Shown one piece after another: positions 62,171 through 64,000 of a stretch of 64,000 nucleotides of DNA (within the stretch, counting starts at the first letter, position 1; every line of letters starts with the position of its first letter). The translations under genes and the position numbers were made by a program. This DNA is from Strobilurus pachycystidiatus (taxonomy: Eukaryota; Basidiomycota; Agaricomycetes; Agaricales; Physalacriaceae). Where the stretch lies: contig JAHLMK010000015.1 of assembly GCA_019915135.1 (NCBI GenBank), positions 620,001 to 684,000 on the forward strand, in the 5' to 3' direction. The notes under the pieces were generated by a model. That model saw only the letters and a list, made by a program, of their open reading frames with translations, was not told the origin of the DNA and ran no database searches.

Positions 62171-62200
62171 TTGACGGGAGATGTATATTTCTCCCGTCAA
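62171..62200. repeat. 30-bp palindrome with 11-bp perfect arms, upstream of the KDZ gene
   Basis: The left arm TTGACGGGAGA and right arm TCTCCCGTCAA are exact reverse complements around an 8-bp AT-rich centre. Next to it, GGAAGTACATTTCCTCC at 62141-62157 is a related motif. The position, about 350 bp upstream of the KDZ start, would suit an element terminus or a regulatory site. Confidence 0.75.
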
Positions 62201-62449
62201 AGGTTCCAGCGTTGGCATAAAGATAAATATAATGTATTAACAAGATGTTCGCGCCATCCCAATGATGACGCGGTAAGAATACAAACTGCACTAACAACAT
62301 AGCAACAATGGAAGCGATAAATAGAGTGCTCGGGTGAACAGGGTGCCAAGTACAAAAAAGAAGAGCGCGTCAGGATATACTCGGTGTGAACCGAAGGACA
62401 GACTTGCTGACGGTCTACGTACCCCAATGGGTGCGATAAATATGTCACC

Positions 62450-64000
62450 CGGATGCGAACATCGACCTTCACTTGCTTCCGGATGCCACTGGAGGCTGTG
62501 GAGTCGCCGACTTGTCGCGGGACTAAGAAACATCAGAGGAAATACAGTGAAGGAAAAGGAACCAACCTTCATTGCCCGCGCCAGGTCACGGTGAGACATA
62601 CCGGCCTTCCCGAAAAGGCCGAGGCGGTTACGAAGGCTGGTAGCCAGGATGGTCTGGCTCATGATGAGATGTGAAAGGACAGGAAGGAAATGATTCACCT
62701 TGTGATTGTACTGGCCTAACTCCACATCCGAAACCCTAGCAGGACGAAGTGTCGTCGAGGTCTTCTCGGGATCTCCCTGGTGACAACGTTAGCGAGAAGT
62801 CATATATTGAACAAAAATAGTCACCTGCCCCGCGACGTCAAGCAGCGCCGTGACATCTTCAACGAGTTTGAGGCCGACTGCCAAAGACTTGCGGCCGCGT
62901 TTGGTGATCTCCTTAGGAGGAGCATGTCCGCGAGGGCTGCGACGGGGACGACTGTCCTGCGCCTCCTCCGGGACTACTGCCTGCCCACCAGTCACCGCTG
63001 AGATGCACACGACGTACTCACTGGCATTGCCATCAGACTTGGTCGATTCTTCGAATTCCTCAACCAGTGCTGTCACCGCCATGGGATCGTGGCCGCTATC
63101 GATGAGAAACTGTCGAAACTGATCCGTCGTCATTCTTTTCACGACGTCAGCAAAGTCGCCCGAGTTCGCCTCCGCGGCGCTGGACTAGAATAGAAGAGTC
63201 AGCCACTGCAGACGGAGGACATACATTTCCATACCTGGGCCAAGCGTTCTTGGCGAGCTTTCGAGATGTACTGCCGCTTGCGGTTCCGAGGATTAGCCTA
63301 TTTTATGAAGTCAGCGACACAAACTTCCCGCAAGTGAACTGATACTGACTTTGCGAGCAACGAGGTGATCTTCCTGATCTTCCGTAGGAGGACACGTCCG
63401 CTAAAACGTCACGGAACCGATGAGCTGCGCAACAGAAAATAGAACCCATTGAATCAACCCACCTTGACAGGGCGCGTGTCCTCGGAGAGTTCCTCGCTTG
63501 AGCGACGGCGCTGTGTAAGAACCCATGAGTTCGGTAATTTTGAGTAACCGAAGACAAAGAAATAACATACCTTGCCAGAGAGGCGCATGTCATAGGCCTG
63601 TACCGCTTCACGATGAACATGGTACGCCCCTCCGGTCCTCATGCGAGCGACCTTGGAGGTGTACGGTGGGAACGTGGGTGGAAGAGGGAAAGGTGAGCTG
63701 TCCGGAGTTGGCCGATCGGAGGAACGGTCCGGTGTCGACAGCAAGGTGGAGTTCAAGCTAGGCGTCGGAGAAGGAGGAGCTGTTCCCACAGAGTTGGGGC
63801 TGCAGAAAATCTGGGAACCTTCAGCAGACATACTAGGAGAGGCATTGTCTGCCATTCCGTGAATCTGTCTTCGCGCAAAGTGACGCGTGCGGTCTGAGAT
63901 TGGTTTGTTACGTGTAGGGCTCAAGTCCACGGCGGAGAGGATGTCATCGGGATCGGCGATGCCCGACGCGACGTCGGCGAGATACTGTGGAAGAGCGGTG
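62450..64000 (-). CDS. Multi-exon hypothetical protein, 5' end beyond the window
   Basis: The minus-strand frame enters at the right edge (TALPQYLADVASGIADPDDI) and continues through PTRNKPISDRTRHFARRQIH and a Ser/Pro-rich part. It splices at GTATGT near 63570 to RRRSSEELSEDTRPVK. Later exons read ANPRNRKRQYISKARQERLA, SSAAEANSGDFADVVKRMTT followed by DQFRQFLIDSGHDPMAVTAL, a basic segment PRRSPRGHAPPKEITKRGRK, and HKVNHFLPVLSHLIMSQTIL followed by SLRNRLGLFGKAGMSHRDLA. Basic, disordered N-terminal parts and a helical C-terminus suggest a nuclear protein. No domain is recognised, and the 3' end is approximate. Confidence 0.5.

Overview
The window looks like a nuclear chromosome segment of an Agaricomycete (mushroom-type basidiomycete). 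The evidence is the many introns of about 48-65 bp with GT..AG ends, CxC2-type KDZ transposase, a TET/JBP-like oxygenase, a Ty3/gypsy element, F-box-like repeat families and a copper-fist regulator beginning MVLISSKKYAC. The species cannot be named from sequence alone. No functional tRNA, rRNA or CRISPR array was found.

Layout. 0-5.6 kb: a Ty3/gypsy retrotransposon on the minus strand (pol runs off the left edge, then gag, then a putative LTR), abutting an F-box/LRR-like gene that has lost its 5' part. 5.6-9.4 kb: that truncated gene and a more complete tandem paralogue. 9.5-11.3 kb: minus-strand genes of lineage-restricted families. 12.3-18.5 kb: a large charged nuclear-type protein, then a Ulp1-like protein whose catalytic His and Cys appear replaced. 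18.5-21.1 kb: gene-poor, with a 473-bp hAT-type non-autonomous element flanked by a perfect 8-bp target duplication. 21.1-26.5 kb: a Cys-cluster/coiled-coil gene, a TET/JBP-like 2OG-Fe(II) dioxygenase, and short exons that read in phase into the next element. 26.5-34.2 kb: a large AT-rich Helitron with Rep, PIF1 helicase and a C-terminal cysteine-peptidase-like domain.

34.7-38 kb: a helical-bundle gene resembling MLKL-NTD/HeLo domains, a fragment of a second copy in the opposite orientation, and a Ser-rich protein between them. 38.3-52.6 kb is the most conserved, host-like island: an F-box gene, alanine aminotransferase, a copper-fist transcription factor, an inverted second F-box gene, a MYND-finger protein, an FAD urate-hydroxylase-like monooxygenase and pyridoxamine phosphate oxidase. 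A 305-bp MITE with TA target sites lies in front of the second F-box gene. 52.6-64 kb returns to accessory sequence: an unrecognised large ORF pair, a KDZ transposase flanked by degenerate palindromic motifs, a tRNA-like Pol III unit, and a partial gene leaving the right edge.

Functionally the window combines a small set of metabolic and regulatory genes with four classes of transposon (Ty3/gypsy, Helitron, KDZ, and MITEs of hAT and TA type). The most interesting parts are the Helitron ORF that appears to have acquired host exons, and the presence of TET/JBP-like and KDZ genes within one locus; these two families are known to have expanded together in basidiomycetes.
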